A stretch of DNA of 64,000 nt from Risungbinella massiliensis (GCF_000942395.1 NZ_LN812103.1:313393-377392); one strand, 5' to 3'. Positions 26,261 through 34,871 are shown, numbered from the stretch's first letter. Notes: generated from the letters alone by a model not told the origin. Made by a program: numbers and translations.

Positions 26261-26291
26261 ACGAACTTGTGAAAAATAAGTCCGTTTTTTT
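26261..26291 (+). terminator. terminator-like hairpin
   Basis: ACGAACTT pairs with AAGTCCGT (one mismatch), followed by seven Ts. It closes the small frame before it. Confidence 0.5.
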
Positions 26292-26515
26292 AAAAAGTGA
26301 TAATTTTTGGTGATATGGGGAAATTATAACAGGAATTAAGCGACTTTTATAGAAAGGTAAATAATGGATTCTATTATAGGAGTGAGCATTCTTTTTTAAG
26401 GTTAGAAAAAGTGAAGGATTTTTGTCTATTATACGTGACCTATCTTTCCCAAAAAGAGCTCATGCTATCATGGTAGATATCATCTTATATTTTTTCTGAA
26501 AGGGTGGAGATATCC
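26292..26515. other. intergenic, upstream of the ABC ATPase
   Basis: AT-rich; no gene, repeat or clear promoter that I can support. Confidence 0.4.
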
Positions 26516-27310
26516 TTGTGGATCGAATGGTCACATGTTACTAAAATGTATCAGTCACAAACAGAACACCATCCAACTTATCGTCGACGTTCTCATCCAC
26601 ATCGAGGTTTGCTCGACTTTTCTGCTACGGTACATCCAGGTGTTACAGTTGTCTTAGGACCAGAAGGTTCTGGTAAATCGACTTTGTTACGTGTTACGTC
26701 AACTTGGATGGTACCAGATGATGGGCGAATTGCTTTCGGTTCCGAGCATCTGTGGTCCAAAGCAGCTGCTTTTCAAGATCCGCAGGCAAGTTTTATACAA
26801 CAACGGATTTCCTATGTACCAGATACCATCGAAATTATGGATGAGATGGAAGTAGAAGAATCGTTGCGAATGATTGCCTATTTTCATCAACTTCCGAGAG
26901 CACGACAAAAGTGTAAGGAGATGATCGCTCGTTGGGGACTAGCTGCCGCTAGACGAAAGCGATTATCTGAATTACAAGGTGCAGAATTAAAACGTTATCT
27001 TCTTGCGCAAGCTCTCCTCCCAGACCCTCCCTATTTGCTTTTAGATGAACCGACTCATATGCTTGATTCCCTTGGAAAACAATTACTTCTAGAAGAGATT
27101 CAAAATCAACCAAAAGATCGAATTACCTTAATCGTCACCCAAGATTTACATTTTGCCGAGTGTGCTGATGATCTCATGTTACTTGAACAAGGATCTTGTC
27201 GTAGATATGGCAAGCGAAAATGGTTAACTGCAAGTGTTCCAGATGGTAGTGTTGCCGCTTGGTACCATGCGATGCAAGCGTTTTCTCACCTACGAACTTC
27301 TCAACAGTAA
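26516..27310 (+). CDS. orphan ABC transporter ATPase with degenerate motifs
   Basis: A 264-residue ATP-binding subunit. Walker A (GPEGSGKST, about residues 48-56) and Walker B (YLLLDEPT) are intact. The signature reads LSELQGAE instead of LSGGQ, and the switch His is replaced (VTQDLHF). A Q-loop-like region is present. The TTG at 26516 is chosen because GGTGGAG lies six bases before it; GTG at 26504 is the alternative. No permease gene is adjacent, so the partner is unknown and the protein may act outside transport. Confidence 0.8.
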   Translation: MWIEWSHVTKMYQSQTEHHPTYRRRSHPHRGLLDFSATVHPGVTVVLGPEGSGKSTLLRVTSTWMVPDDGRIAFGSEHLWSKAAAFQDPQASFIQQRISYVPDTIEIMDEMEVEESLRMIAYFHQLPRARQKCKEMIARWGLAAARRKRLSELQGAELKRYLLAQALLPDPPYLLLDEPTHMLDSLGKQLLLEEIQNQPKDRITLIVTQDLHFAECADDLMLLEQGSCRRYGKRKWLTASVPDGSVAAWYHAMQAFSHLRTSQQ

Positions 27311-27336
27311 CACAGCTCTTATAACCTTATCTTTTT

Positions 27337-27372
27337 TCAAAAAAACTCCAACCGTTTTGAGCGGTTGGAGTT
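27337..27372 (-). terminator. terminator of the small membrane protein gene
   Basis: AACTCCAACCG pairs with CGGTTGGAGTT; on the minus strand seven Ts follow. Confidence 0.8.
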
Positions 27373-27390
27373 GATTATATGTGGTTGTCC

Positions 27391-27630
27391 TTAACTGACA
27401 CGTCTTCTTTTTAAATTCACATACATCCCAATCAAATAAGGTAGCAGAGACAAAAAGAGAGTGCTGGAGGTGAGCGCGATAAATTTTAGGGAGAGTTTAT
27501 CTTCTAATATCCCAATAATGGACATCCAAACCATCTCCAAAGCCCCTTTCAAAACATCTTTGTTTCTATTGTACAGAGAGATTGTGAAAAGAAAATAGGA
27601 TTCGTATATCAAAAATGTAAACTCTCTCAT
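27391..27630 (-). CDS. small hypothetical membrane protein
   Basis: A 79-residue hydrophobic protein with a membrane segment at about residues 50-71 and a basic end (NLKRRRVS). It starts five bases after the stop of the cation-efflux gene, so it is probably translated from the same mRNA. No family recognised; the N-terminal start is not certain because the ribosome site is weak. Confidence 0.5.
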   Translation of the reverse strand: MREFTFLIYESYFLFTISLYNRNKDVLKGALEMVWMSIIGILEDKLSLKFIALTSSTLFLSLLPYLIGMYVNLKRRRVS

Positions 27631-27635
27631 CGCAC

Positions 27636-28535
27636 CTATTCATTACTCCAAAAAGGGGGACCACAGGTCAACTGTTGTGGTTCAACATGGATCTGAATAT
27701 GGGAGATTTGGAAATTTCGTTTTAGGAGATCCTCCATTTCTTCTGTGATCAAGTGACTTTCGTAGACGGTGAGTTCTGGATGAACATGGATATCAATATC
27801 GAGAAGCAGGTCTTTACCATGGACTCTACCTTTTATGTCTGCGACTTGAGAGACACCCTCTATTTGACAGATCTGATGATAGATTTGGTCTAATACTTCG
27901 GTGTTAATCCCATCTGACAAATTATGTGAGGATTCTTGGAAAATGTCATAGGCTGTTTTTAGGATGATCAAACCAACGATGAGTGCTGTAATCGAATCTA
28001 GCCATGCCATTTGAAACTGAGCAGCGATAATTCCAATAGCAGCTCCTATACTAACGAGAGCATCGGATAAATTATCTTTTGCTGCAGCCATTACTGCTTG
28101 GCTTTGGGTTTTCTTTGCAATTCGTACGTTAATCTGATAGACCAAACCCATGACCAATGCACCAAAGAGACAGACCCAGATGGCAATCGGGTCTGGATGA
28201 TCGGTCGGTCCTAGTACTATTTTCTGTCCAGCAGAAAAGAGCACTTCTAACCCTACAACAAACATGATGAAAGATGCAACGAGAGAGGAGATTGTTTCGG
28301 CACGGCGATGTCCGTAGGGGTGGTCTGAATCGGGTGGTTTTACAGCTAGGCGTAAACCGATGAGAACTGCAACAGATGCTAGAATGTCAGTAGAATTGTT
28401 CCAGCCATCTGCAGTAAGTGCTTCAGAATGTGCGATATATCCAATGGTAAGTTTTAAAATAGATAAACATATGTATGAGAAAATACTAAGTAAGGCAGCA
28501 CTCTGATTGAGTTTGGCTGACTTTTGGTTGTGCAA
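27636..28535 (-). CDS. cation diffusion facilitator (Zn/Mn/Fe exporter)
   Basis: A membrane antiporter of the CDF family, 299 residues from the chosen start. Six membrane segments, the metal-site pattern HSEALTADGWNNSTD in TM2 and DNLSDALVSIGA in TM5 (canonical HxxxD/DxxxD type; here D-x3-N and D-x3-D) and a His-rich cytosolic C-terminal domain are present. The start is probably TTG at 28535 after GGGAGG; the 37 codons upstream lack a ribosome site. Metal specificity is not predictable. Confidence 0.87.
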   Translation of the reverse strand: MHNQKSAKLNQSAALLSIFSYICLSILKLTIGYIAHSEALTADGWNNSTDILASVAVLIGLRLAVKPPDSDHPYGHRRAETISSLVASFIMFVVGLEVLFSAGQKIVLGPTDHPDPIAIWVCLFGALVMGLVYQINVRIAKKTQSQAVMAAAKDNLSDALVSIGAAIGIIAAQFQMAWLDSITALIVGLIILKTAYDIFQESSHNLSDGINTEVLDQIYHQICQIEGVSQVADIKGRVHGKDLLLDIDIHVHPELTVYESHLITEEMEDLLKRNFQISHIQIHVEPQQLTCGPPFWSNE

Positions 28536-28737
28536 GTTATCAATACCTCCCTTGAGCTTATTTAGGATAACAAGGGAGATCCGAGTGGGTCTAGAGAAAA
28601 GTTGTTTTATTGGGAGAGAAAAGAAGAGGGGATACAAAAAAGACATCGTAAGGAAAAATGATTGGTATAGGGAAAAATAATTGGTTAGAATATCTCATAG
28701 AAAAGTAAATGGTAGAGCAAATAAGCTAAATTTCGAT

Positions 28738-28779
28738 CCTAAAAATAGATCAGCTAGTCTCCAGTTGACTAGCTGATCT
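28738..28779 (-). terminator. terminator of the des operon
   Basis: A perfect 13-bp stem (28747-28759 with 28767-28779) followed on the minus strand by TATTTTTAG. It overlaps the desR stop codon. Confidence 0.8.
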
Positions 28780-29377
28780 ATTTAAACCATCCCTTTTCTT
28801 TTGAGCGTACAATAGCCTCAATCCGATTACTTACATCGAGTTTATCTAGGATCACCGAGATATAGTTGCGAACAGTTCCCGTTGTAATATAGAGTTGACT
28901 GGCTATTTCTTTTGTGTTTTTTCCATCAGCCATTAATCCAAGAACTTGGTTTTCCCGTTCGGTTAACGGATTTTCTTCTTCATAAGCCATGTCGACCAAT
29001 TCAGGAGAATAGACACGGCGACCGTCCATAATAACCCGAATGGAATTAGCTAACTCTTCACTAGGACTATCTTTTAGCAGATAACCGCTGACATTTGCTT
29101 TTCGAGCTCTTGCAAAATAACCACTGCGGGCAAATGTTGTTAAGATGATGACTTTACATTTTTTATCTCTAATCTCTTCTGCAACTTCAAGCCCTGTTTT
29201 GAGCGGCATTTCAATATCCATGATACTAACATCTGGATCGAGACTGTTTACCAAGGATAATGCTTCTTCTCCATTTCTAGCTTTTCCGACCACTTCCATA
29301 TCTTCTTCCAAATCAAGGAGAGAACCCAGTGCTCCTAGCAACATCTGCTGATCTTCGGCAATGACAATTCGTATCAT
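28778..29377 (-). CDS. desR: response regulator of the fatty acid desaturase system
   Basis: A NarL/LuxR-type regulator of 199 residues. The receiver domain has the phospho-acceptor Asp54, as in B. subtilis DesR, and Lys at about 104; the C-terminal helix-turn-helix spans about residues 135-195 (LTERENQVL, KEIASQLYI, GTVRNYIS). When phosphorylated by DesK in the cold, DesR activates des. AGGAGGG precedes the ATG. It is the third gene of des-desK-desR, 11 bases after desK. Confidence 0.93.
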   Translation of the reverse strand: MIRIVIAEDQQMLLGALGSLLDLEEDMEVVGKARNGEEALSLVNSLDPDVSIMDIEMPLKTGLEVAEEIRDKKCKVIILTTFARSGYFARARKANVSGYLLKDSPSEELANSIRVIMDGRRVYSPELVDMAYEEENPLTERENQVLGLMADGKNTKEIASQLYITTGTVRNYISVILDKLDVSNRIEAIVRSKEKGWFK

Positions 29378-29388
29378 TCCAATCCCTC

Positions 29389-30510
29389 CTATACTGAATA
29401 TTTGATAGCATTGGGAACAGTCATATATATAGTGGTTCCATGGGATGTTGATTCGATCTCTAAATTCCCATTTAGAAATTCAAGCCGTTCCTTCATTCCC
29501 TGTAGCCCATTCCCTTTATAAAAATCTTTCTTATGAAAACCCACACCATTATCTTGGACTTTCATGTGTAACCCATTTCGTAACTGCTCAATAAAAAGAG
29601 TGCAAACAGTGGCCTTGCTATGTTTCACCACATTGGTCACAGCTTCTTTGAGACACATACTCAAAACACTTTCAACTAATAATGGAGTACTAGTCAGTTT
29701 CGTGTTTCCTTCCAGCTTAAATTCCATCTCTGCTGCATGTAAAATTTGCTGAATATGGAAGATTTCCTTTTCTAACTTTACTCCTCGCATTTCCGATACC
29801 ATTTCCCGCACTTCTTTTAGAGCTGTTCTAGCTGTTTGGCGAATATCCTCTATCTCTTTTTTGGCATCCTCTGGTTTTAAAAAGATTAACTTTCCTGCCA
29901 AATCACTTTTTAGACCAATCAATGATAATTTTTGCCCTAATGTATCATGAAGATCGCGGGCAATCCGTTGTCGTTCCTCTATTTTACCTAACTCTGCAAT
30001 CCGCTTATGAGCGTCTTCTAATTGGCCTTCTAATTGTTCCTGTCTAATTCGGTTATACGTATTGAATGGTAATAGAATAACAGCCATTATACATATAACA
30101 ATAAATGGGAGCTGTGAGAAGAAGATTGGATTTTTGTTGATAAATCCAACATTGATAACAGCAATAGTACTAACAAGATGAATGATATAAAACGTATAAA
30201 ATCCAACTGTGTTTTTAATGTTGCCAATGAAAAATGCTAAGAAAAGGGAGAAATAAACATAACCATATAAGATGGTCATAATGACCGAAATCACAATTTG
30301 TACTGACGTCCAAACATAGACGATCCATCCCTTGGAAATAAAAGAAAAACGATAAGAAATAAAAAATAGAATAATGATAGTAACGCCAATAACAATTTCT
30401 AAAGTGGAAGATGATTTAAAAATAAAATAAAAAGGTAAAATACAGAAAATGATCCAAACATACAAACTAAGTCCGGTATTTTTGGGAAAAATTTGATACC
30501 ACTTTTCCAT
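29389..30510 (-). CDS. desK: membrane thermosensor histidine kinase
   Basis: A 373-residue HisKA_3 kinase with about five membrane segments (residues 15-150), a linker coiled coil, the phosphorylated His188 in ARDLHDTLGQ and an HATPase domain with DNGVGF. The length and His188 match B. subtilis DesK, which senses membrane thickening at low temperature. AGAGGGG serves the ATG at 30510. Part of des-desK-desR. Confidence 0.93.
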   Translation of the reverse strand: MEKWYQIFPKNTGLSLYVWIIFCILPFYFIFKSSSTLEIVIGVTIIILFFISYRFSFISKGWIVYVWTSVQIVISVIMTILYGYVYFSLFLAFFIGNIKNTVGFYTFYIIHLVSTIAVINVGFINKNPIFFSQLPFIVICIMAVILLPFNTYNRIRQEQLEGQLEDAHKRIAELGKIEERQRIARDLHDTLGQKLSLIGLKSDLAGKLIFLKPEDAKKEIEDIRQTARTALKEVREMVSEMRGVKLEKEIFHIQQILHAAEMEFKLEGNTKLTSTPLLVESVLSMCLKEAVTNVVKHSKATVCTLFIEQLRNGLHMKVQDNGVGFHKKDFYKGNGLQGMKERLEFLNGNLEIESTSHGTTIYMTVPNAIKYSV

Positions 30511-30599
30511 AAGGACCCCTCTCTCAAATTTCTTTTATTATGCAAAGTATGTTGCCTAATAGATAATTTAGCCAGAGATTTTTGAGTAATGGAAGTGAT

Positions 30600-30631
30600 T
30601 AAACCCATTCAATTTGTAATCGAATGGGTTT
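30600..30631. terminator. hairpin between des and desK
   Basis: AACCCATTC pairs with GAATGGGTT. The T-run on the minus strand is short, so it may only partly end des transcripts and reduce desK-desR expression. Confidence 0.45.
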
Positions 30632-30643
30632 TGGTTGATTCTT

Positions 30644-31693
30644 CTATTTTTCTTGCAGGATGGTTTGTTGTTCTGTTCTCAAAGTCTGATTTTTTTCTTT
30701 GAGAAGGTGTTTGATTTCCTTAAAGCTGATAAACGTTTTATTTTTACTGTCCCAAAGACGGAAACGCAACGCTTTTAAGCTTGATCCGATCGTAATAGTT
30801 GTGGCTTTCTGAAGCTCCAAGGTAGAATCATGAACTTTTTCAAGATGGTAGTTCGGTACTTTTGGGCTTAGGTGATGGACATGATGAAACCCAATGTTAC
30901 CAGTTATCCATTGCAAAATCTTTGGAAGTTTATAGTAGGAGCTGCCATCAATTGCAGCTTTTACATAATCCCAATTTTCCTGATCCTCGAAATAAGAATC
31001 CTCAAATTGATGTTGTACATAAAACAACCAGATTCCAAGTGATCCAGCAATAAAGAGGATAGGGAGCTGAACTAAGAGAAAGGTTTGCCAGCCAATTGCC
31101 CAACACATGAAAGCATAAATGCTTATAATAGATAGATTCGTAATGTAGGTGTTGATACGTTCTTTTTTGTTCGCGTCCCTATGATTCAAACGATTAGAGA
31201 TTAGATAAAGATAAATTGGCCCCAGTCCAAACATGACGATTGGATTGCGGTATAATCTGTACGATAAACGCTCCCAAAAAGAAGCCGCAACGTACTCATC
31301 CACCGTCATAATCCAGACATCACCGGTTCCGCGTTTGTTTAAATTACTGCTAGTAGCATGATGAATCGAATGATCATGTTTCCATTTCTCATAAGGAAAC
31401 ATGGTAATTATTCCTGTAATCGTACCAATAATGGAGTTTAATTTTCTGTTTTTAAAAAAAGACTGATGGCAACAATCATGGAAAATAATGAAAATCCTAA
31501 TAACAAATCCAGCCGTAACCACAGCAAAGGCAAGGGTTAACCAGTATGAGATCTTAAGACTTTGATATGAAGCAAACCAGAGTAAGAAAAACAATGGAAT
31601 AGTATTAAATAATTGCATTACGCTAGACTTCATGTCCGAATGTTCAAAAGGGGCAACTTCTTTTTTTAATGTTAGCAAATTATTTTTACTCAT
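30644..31693 (-). CDS. des: membrane fatty acid desaturase
   Basis: A di-iron acyl-lipid desaturase of 349 residues that introduces double bonds into membrane lipids to restore fluidity in the cold (Delta5 in B. subtilis). Three His boxes are visible: HDCCH at 72-76, HDHSIHH at 106-112 and GFHHVHH near 270. Four membrane segments surround them. AGGAGG precedes the ATG. It is the first gene of des-desK-desR; a perfect palindrome upstream is a likely DesR target. Confidence 0.95.
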   Translation of the reverse strand: MSKNNLLTLKKEVAPFEHSDMKSSVMQLFNTIPLFFLLWFASYQSLKISYWLTLAFAVVTAGFVIRIFIIFHDCCHQSFFKNRKLNSIIGTITGIITMFPYEKWKHDHSIHHATSSNLNKRGTGDVWIMTVDEYVAASFWERLSYRLYRNPIVMFGLGPIYLYLISNRLNHRDANKKERINTYITNLSIISIYAFMCWAIGWQTFLLVQLPILFIAGSLGIWLFYVQHQFEDSYFEDQENWDYVKAAIDGSSYYKLPKILQWITGNIGFHHVHHLSPKVPNYHLEKVHDSTLELQKATTITIGSSLKALRFRLWDSKNKTFISFKEIKHLLKEKNQTLRTEQQTILQEK

Positions 31694-31774
31694 TTTTCCT
31701 CCTAAAGGTTTGAGTTTGTTTCTAATATAGTAACCAGTAATTGCTTGAAAAAATAGTCATGAACGTCAATGAAG

Positions 31775-31798
31775 ACTATATGACAATTGTCATATAGT
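31775..31798 (-). promoter_or_regulatory. perfect palindrome upstream of des (likely DesR site)
   Basis: A perfect 24-bp palindrome with half-site ACTATATGACAA lies about 80 bases upstream of des. A nearby AGTCATGAACGTCAATGAAGAC-type stretch (31755-31776, cited by position) carries further TCAT half-sites. A weak promoter (TATATT as -10) lies between it and the gene, as expected for an activator-dependent promoter. B. subtilis DesR binds TCAT-type inverted repeats. Confidence 0.65.
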
Positions 31799-31842
31799 TA
31801 GTAAATAAAAGTTGTTGAGCTTTGTTACATAATACCACCCAC

Positions 31843-31962
31843 TCATCTTTTTGAACTCACTCCTGTTGCGGTTTGGCGCAAAAGTCGATCCGACACAAAA
31901 ACGATTTGCTCTAACCGCTGATGGGTCAAAGGTTCCTGCTTTATTAATGCAACAGCCTCTTG
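31843..31962 (-). pseudogene. gene remnant
   Basis: A 39-codon open frame on the minus strand (QEAVALIKQEPLTHQRLEQI and onward to RQTATGVSSKR) with coding-like composition but no start codon; it follows directly after an in-frame stop. It looks like the C-terminal scrap of a deleted gene. Family not recognised. Confidence 0.35.
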
Positions 31963-32022
31963 TTATTTACATTTAATTAAGATTTGATATATGGATATGT
32001 AGAATTGGCATGAATAAAATGT

Positions 32023-32056
32023 AAAAAACCCCCAGTAATGAATCGAGGGAGTTTTT
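32023..32056. terminator. terminator-like hairpin
   Basis: AAAAACCCCC pairs with GGGAGTTTTT (one mismatch), with T-runs both ways. It separates two decayed stretches. Confidence 0.6.
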
Positions 32057-32076
32057 CGTGTGTCTTAAAGATTTAG

Positions 32077-32304
32077 CACCGATTCATTAGAGGGGTACAA
32101 GAAACGATTGGAGTAACTCCAGCCAATGGAGGAAATTCAGTAGTAACAACTTATACCCTGCAAGGTTAATCTACTATGGCTTCTAATCAAACTAGCTTCC
32201 AGACTCCAGCTTTTTATCCTAATACACTCCATCATCTACTAGTATGGAGGAATCAGTAGCTACGGAGAGTACAACGACAAAATCTGTAATATCAAATAAA
32301 TAAG
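32077..32304 (+). pseudogene. decayed gene in several frames
   Basis: Three coding-like pieces follow one another on the plus strand in different frames: 32077-32169 (...GVTPANGGNSVVTTYTLQG), 32176-32259 (MASNQTSFQTPAFYPN...) and 32222-32304 (TPSSTSMEESVATESTTTKS...). The last ends at a strong terminator. The Thr/Ser-rich composition would fit a surface or coat protein, but no family is recognised. Confidence 0.35.
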
Positions 32305-32339
32305 CCAACCTCCGGATCGCTTTCGTGGAGGTTGGCTTA
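32303..32339. terminator. bidirectional terminator before the DUF456 gene end
   Basis: A perfect 12-bp stem (AAGCCAACCTCC with GGAGGTTGGCTT) serves the remnant on the plus strand and the DUF456 gene on the minus strand. Confidence 0.75.
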
Positions 32340-32351
32340 TTTACATGGCTT

Positions 32352-32837
32352 CTACGCAATTAAGTAGAAAAACCATGCTTTTGCGCTAGTTAATGCGATG
32401 ATCTTGACTACAATATTACTAATAAACCCTACTACTGTTCCTGCTGCCACTTTGACAGCCGTAGTAAAAGGTTTTTTATGACAGAGTTCGAGAATCAAGC
32501 ACATAAGGAATGGACCTAATACCACTCCAAAAGGCAACCAAAAGAAGCAGAGTACTCCAAGTGGAGCAGCAATCAGTGTTCCTTTGGAACCGCCGAGTTT
32601 CTTAGCCGCAAGTCCTCCCGAAATCCAATCGAGAGTAACCATCACCACGATCAAAATCCCCATGGTTATCCAAAACCACCATGACAGAGATTGGTCATCT
32701 ATGAGAAAATGATAGACTAAGAAACCTCCCATCATTAACGGTGCGTCAGGTATACCTGGTACTATTAATCCTACATATGAGAGGACAAATAAGAGTATTA
32801 TGAGTCCCCACCATAACATATTGAGATCAAAAGACAT
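32352..32837 (-). CDS. DUF456 family membrane protein
   Basis: A 161-residue protein with four to five membrane segments and the DUF456 pattern: GLIVPGIPDAPLMMGG near the N-terminus, a middle DWISGGLAAKKLGGSKG and GVVLGPF. Function unknown in all known members. GAAGGAG precedes the ATG at 32837. Single gene with a strong terminator. Confidence 0.85.
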   Translation of the reverse strand: MSFDLNMLWWGLIILLFVLSYVGLIVPGIPDAPLMMGGFLVYHFLIDDQSLSWWFWITMGILIVVMVTLDWISGGLAAKKLGGSKGTLIAAPLGVLCFFWLPFGVVLGPFLMCLILELCHKKPFTTAVKVAAGTVVGFISNIVVKIIALTSAKAWFFYLIA

Positions 32838-32969
32838 CCATTCTTCGCTCCTTCGTTTGAGCTTCCTTCTATCTTTTCAGGAAAAATTGTAGCAAACTTT
32901 GTTACCCTTTTGAGTCCATATTCTAAACATAAGGTGAATATCTAGATGTGGTCCATTTTCTAGAGTGTT

Positions 32970-33365
32970 TTATCGAATTTGCGTATATAAGATAAAAGCG
33001 ATTACTACTAATATTACAATCCAAACTAGCAGCTTGAGTGTACGAGTATACGATTTTTTTGGCTCTTCTTCGGAAGGAGAAGGTAGGACACCAGCCTTTT
33101 CCTGACATTCTGCTAAAACATCTTCGGGAATCAGTTTCATTGTAAAGGAAATTCCAAGAGGTACCATGAGTAAATCGTCTAACAAACCTAAAAAGGGGAT
33201 CAAATCCGATATGAGGTCGATCGGACTAAAAGCATATGCAACGACTAAAATGGTAAGTAATTTTACCTGGATAGGGGTACGAGGGTCTCGAAAAGCGTAA
33301 TATAGCGTGAGAAGTTCTCCTTTTAATGTTTTTAGTATCGTTGTTAATCTGGTTAAAAATATCAT
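32970..33365 (-). CDS. DUF1232 family membrane protein (YkvA-like)
   Basis: A 131-residue protein with the DUF1232 core YAFSPIDLISDLIPFLGLLDDLL at about residues 43-65 and a C-terminal membrane segment (LLVWIVILVVIAFILYTQ). The family is common and uncharacterised. The ATG at 33365 is chosen since GGAGGAAG lies upstream; eight further in-frame codons start at a TTG without a ribosome site. Confidence 0.82.
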   Translation of the reverse strand: MIFLTRLTTILKTLKGELLTLYYAFRDPRTPIQVKLLTILVVAYAFSPIDLISDLIPFLGLLDDLLMVPLGISFTMKLIPEDVLAECQEKAGVLPSPSEEEPKKSYTRTLKLLVWIVILVVIAFILYTQIR

Positions 33366-33435
33366 TTCGTTGGTCTTCCTCCAGTGCAATTAGCCTTGAT
33401 CTGTGGATGAGAGTTGTATTGTGCATTCATGTTAT

Positions 33436-33978
33436 TCATTTATCTTCGCTCCAAAGGCGCTCAATAAGATATTTATTCTCTTCCCAAGTGAGCTTATACA
33501 AGTCTGGATTTGTCATTTGGGACCATGTTTCATATCCGTAATAGGAGTCAAAGTAGTGAAGCATGAGCGTTAATAAGTTTCCATGTGTGACAAGGACAGC
33601 AGAACGATGATTTACCATTGTATCCTCTATTACGGAAATACCTCTAATCATAGCAGTTCTATTTGACTCCCCACCTTCCACACAAAAATCCATATCGGAA
33701 AAAGACTTTTGAAGTAACGGTAACCAATCAGTACAAGGAATGGGGCTTAAAATTCGTTCGATCAGACGTTGGTCCATCTCGATGGTCAATTTGGACTGAT
33801 CAGCAAAGGGTTGAATTGATTGTTTTGCTCTGGCATAAGGACTACAAATAATAGAATTTATCTTTTTGTTTTGGAGGAGATTTGCTAATTGTTCAGCTTG
33901 CTCTCTCCCTTTGATAGTGAGATTTGCATTTGGTTCCTGGCCTTCTGCTAGACAATGTCGGACAAGGTAAATGTTCAC
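33436..33978 (-). CDS. histidine phosphatase family protein
   Basis: A 180-residue phosphoglycerate-mutase-like phosphatase. The catalytic motif reads LVRHCLAEG, with Cys where most members have Gly after RH; the second Arg (SPYARAKQS), the acid GGES and the second His (VTHGN) are in place. Its substrate is unknown. The start is GTG at 33978, six bases after GGAGGA; the frame upstream is low-complexity. Confidence 0.82.
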   Translation of the reverse strand: MNIYLVRHCLAEGQEPNANLTIKGREQAEQLANLLQNKKINSIICSPYARAKQSIQPFADQSKLTIEMDQRLIERILSPIPCTDWLPLLQKSFSDMDFCVEGGESNRTAMIRGISVIEDTMVNHRSAVLVTHGNLLTLMLHYFDSYYGYETWSQMTNPDLYKLTWEENKYLIERLWSEDK

Positions 33979-34093
33979 TTTGCGTCCTCCGAGAAAGAAA
34001 AATTGCTTTTTTACTTTTAATAATACTATTCTTTTTCTAGTCTTCATTATAGGATGATACTATTTTTTCAGGATCTTGTATGGGAAAGTTGAC

Positions 34094-34324
34094 TCATTTC
34101 TTTTTCAATCCTTCTATATTTATTACCTTTCCATCTAATACAACAGTTGGAATAGATCGAATACTATAAGCTTTGGCTGCATCTTCCCATTGTGGGGTGA
34201 CACTTTCTTTATTTAGGTTATAAATGATCACTTCGCAATGGGAACACACCAAATTTTGTACTTGTTTTACCGTAGCATCACATAAGTAACTGCCAGCTGT
34301 AAATATTTCGACTTTCTTACCCAT
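34094..34324 (-). CDS. small thioredoxin-fold protein linked to a MerR regulator
   Basis: A 76-residue protein with a thioredoxin/glutaredoxin-like layout: VEIFTAGSYLC at the first strand, then helix and the cis-Pro loop SIPTVVLDGK. The normal CxxC is reduced to one Cys (Cys15), while a second pair CSHC (27-30) lies in the following helix region. It overlaps the MerR gene by eight bases and has GGAGGAATTG upstream of the ATG at 34324. Such pairs occur with mercury or thiol stress genes; the role here is not established. Confidence 0.68.
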   Translation of the reverse strand: MGKKVEIFTAGSYLCDATVKQVQNLVCSHCEVIIYNLNKESVTPQWEDAAKAYSIRSIPTVVLDGKVINIEGLKKK

Positions 34325-34742
34325 TTTCAATTCCTCCATCGGATAACTTTTTTATAATCGGGCATTGATTCTTTGGTAATGGAAGCTCTGAAATAGGATG
34401 GTTCGTTGCTTGTTCTAATAAGGATTTAAAATTATTTAATTGATTTATTTTGTCCTCAATTTCTTGCACTTTTGTTGTAGCGAATTGGTACATTTGCTCG
34501 ATTGGTAAGTTGTCATCGTCGTTTAATAAGGATAAAAGAAGTTTTATTTCCGAAAGGGTAAATCCTAGATTCTGCGCTTGTTTAATAAATTTGATTTCTT
34601 CGACTACCTTGTCAGGAAACATTCTATACCCGGATTTGGTTCGAGGAGGTTCTGATATTAATCCTCGTTTTCCGTAGTATCGAACTGTTTCGATCGAAAC
34701 AGTTGATAATTTTGCTACTTTGCTGATCGATATTCCATTCAT
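34317..34742 (-). CDS. MerR family transcriptional regulator
   Basis: A 141-residue regulator with the MerR winged helix-turn-helix (ISKVAKLSTVSIETVRYYGKRGLI) and a dimerisation coiled coil. It looks like mercury-type MerR near the end (CPIIKKL, Cys127), but the other two mercury-binding Cys are absent, so Hg(II) is an unlikely signal. It is expressed from a promoter with a 20-base spacer and palindrome, typical for MerR autoregulation, and is coupled to the thioredoxin-fold gene. Confidence 0.85.
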   Translation of the reverse strand: MNGISISKVAKLSTVSIETVRYYGKRGLISEPPRTKSGYRMFPDKVVEEIKFIKQAQNLGFTLSEIKLLLSLLNDDDNLPIEQMYQFATTKVQEIEDKINQLNNFKSLLEQATNHPISELPLPKNQCPIIKKLSDGGIENG

Positions 34743-34763
34743 CCTATACCTCCTCTTTTCTTA

Positions 34764-34795
34764 TTATGAACTCTGTACCTAGATACAGAGTCAAT
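34764..34795 (-). promoter_or_regulatory. MerR-type promoter/operator
   Basis: On the minus strand TTGACT and CATAAT are separated by 20 bases, the long spacer typical of MerR-controlled promoters. The spacer carries the palindrome ACTCTGTA-N6-TACAGAGT (34771-34792). Confidence 0.75.
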
Positions 34796-34871
34796 ATGCT
34801 TTTTAATGTGATCAGAAAAAGCTCACTCTCAGATGAAATACATAGAGAGTAAGCTTTGTTATTTGTACTGC

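Noticed and set aside
34317..34742. Mercury resistance regulator
   Set aside because: Two of three mercury-binding Cys are missing and there is no merA, merT or merP-like operon.
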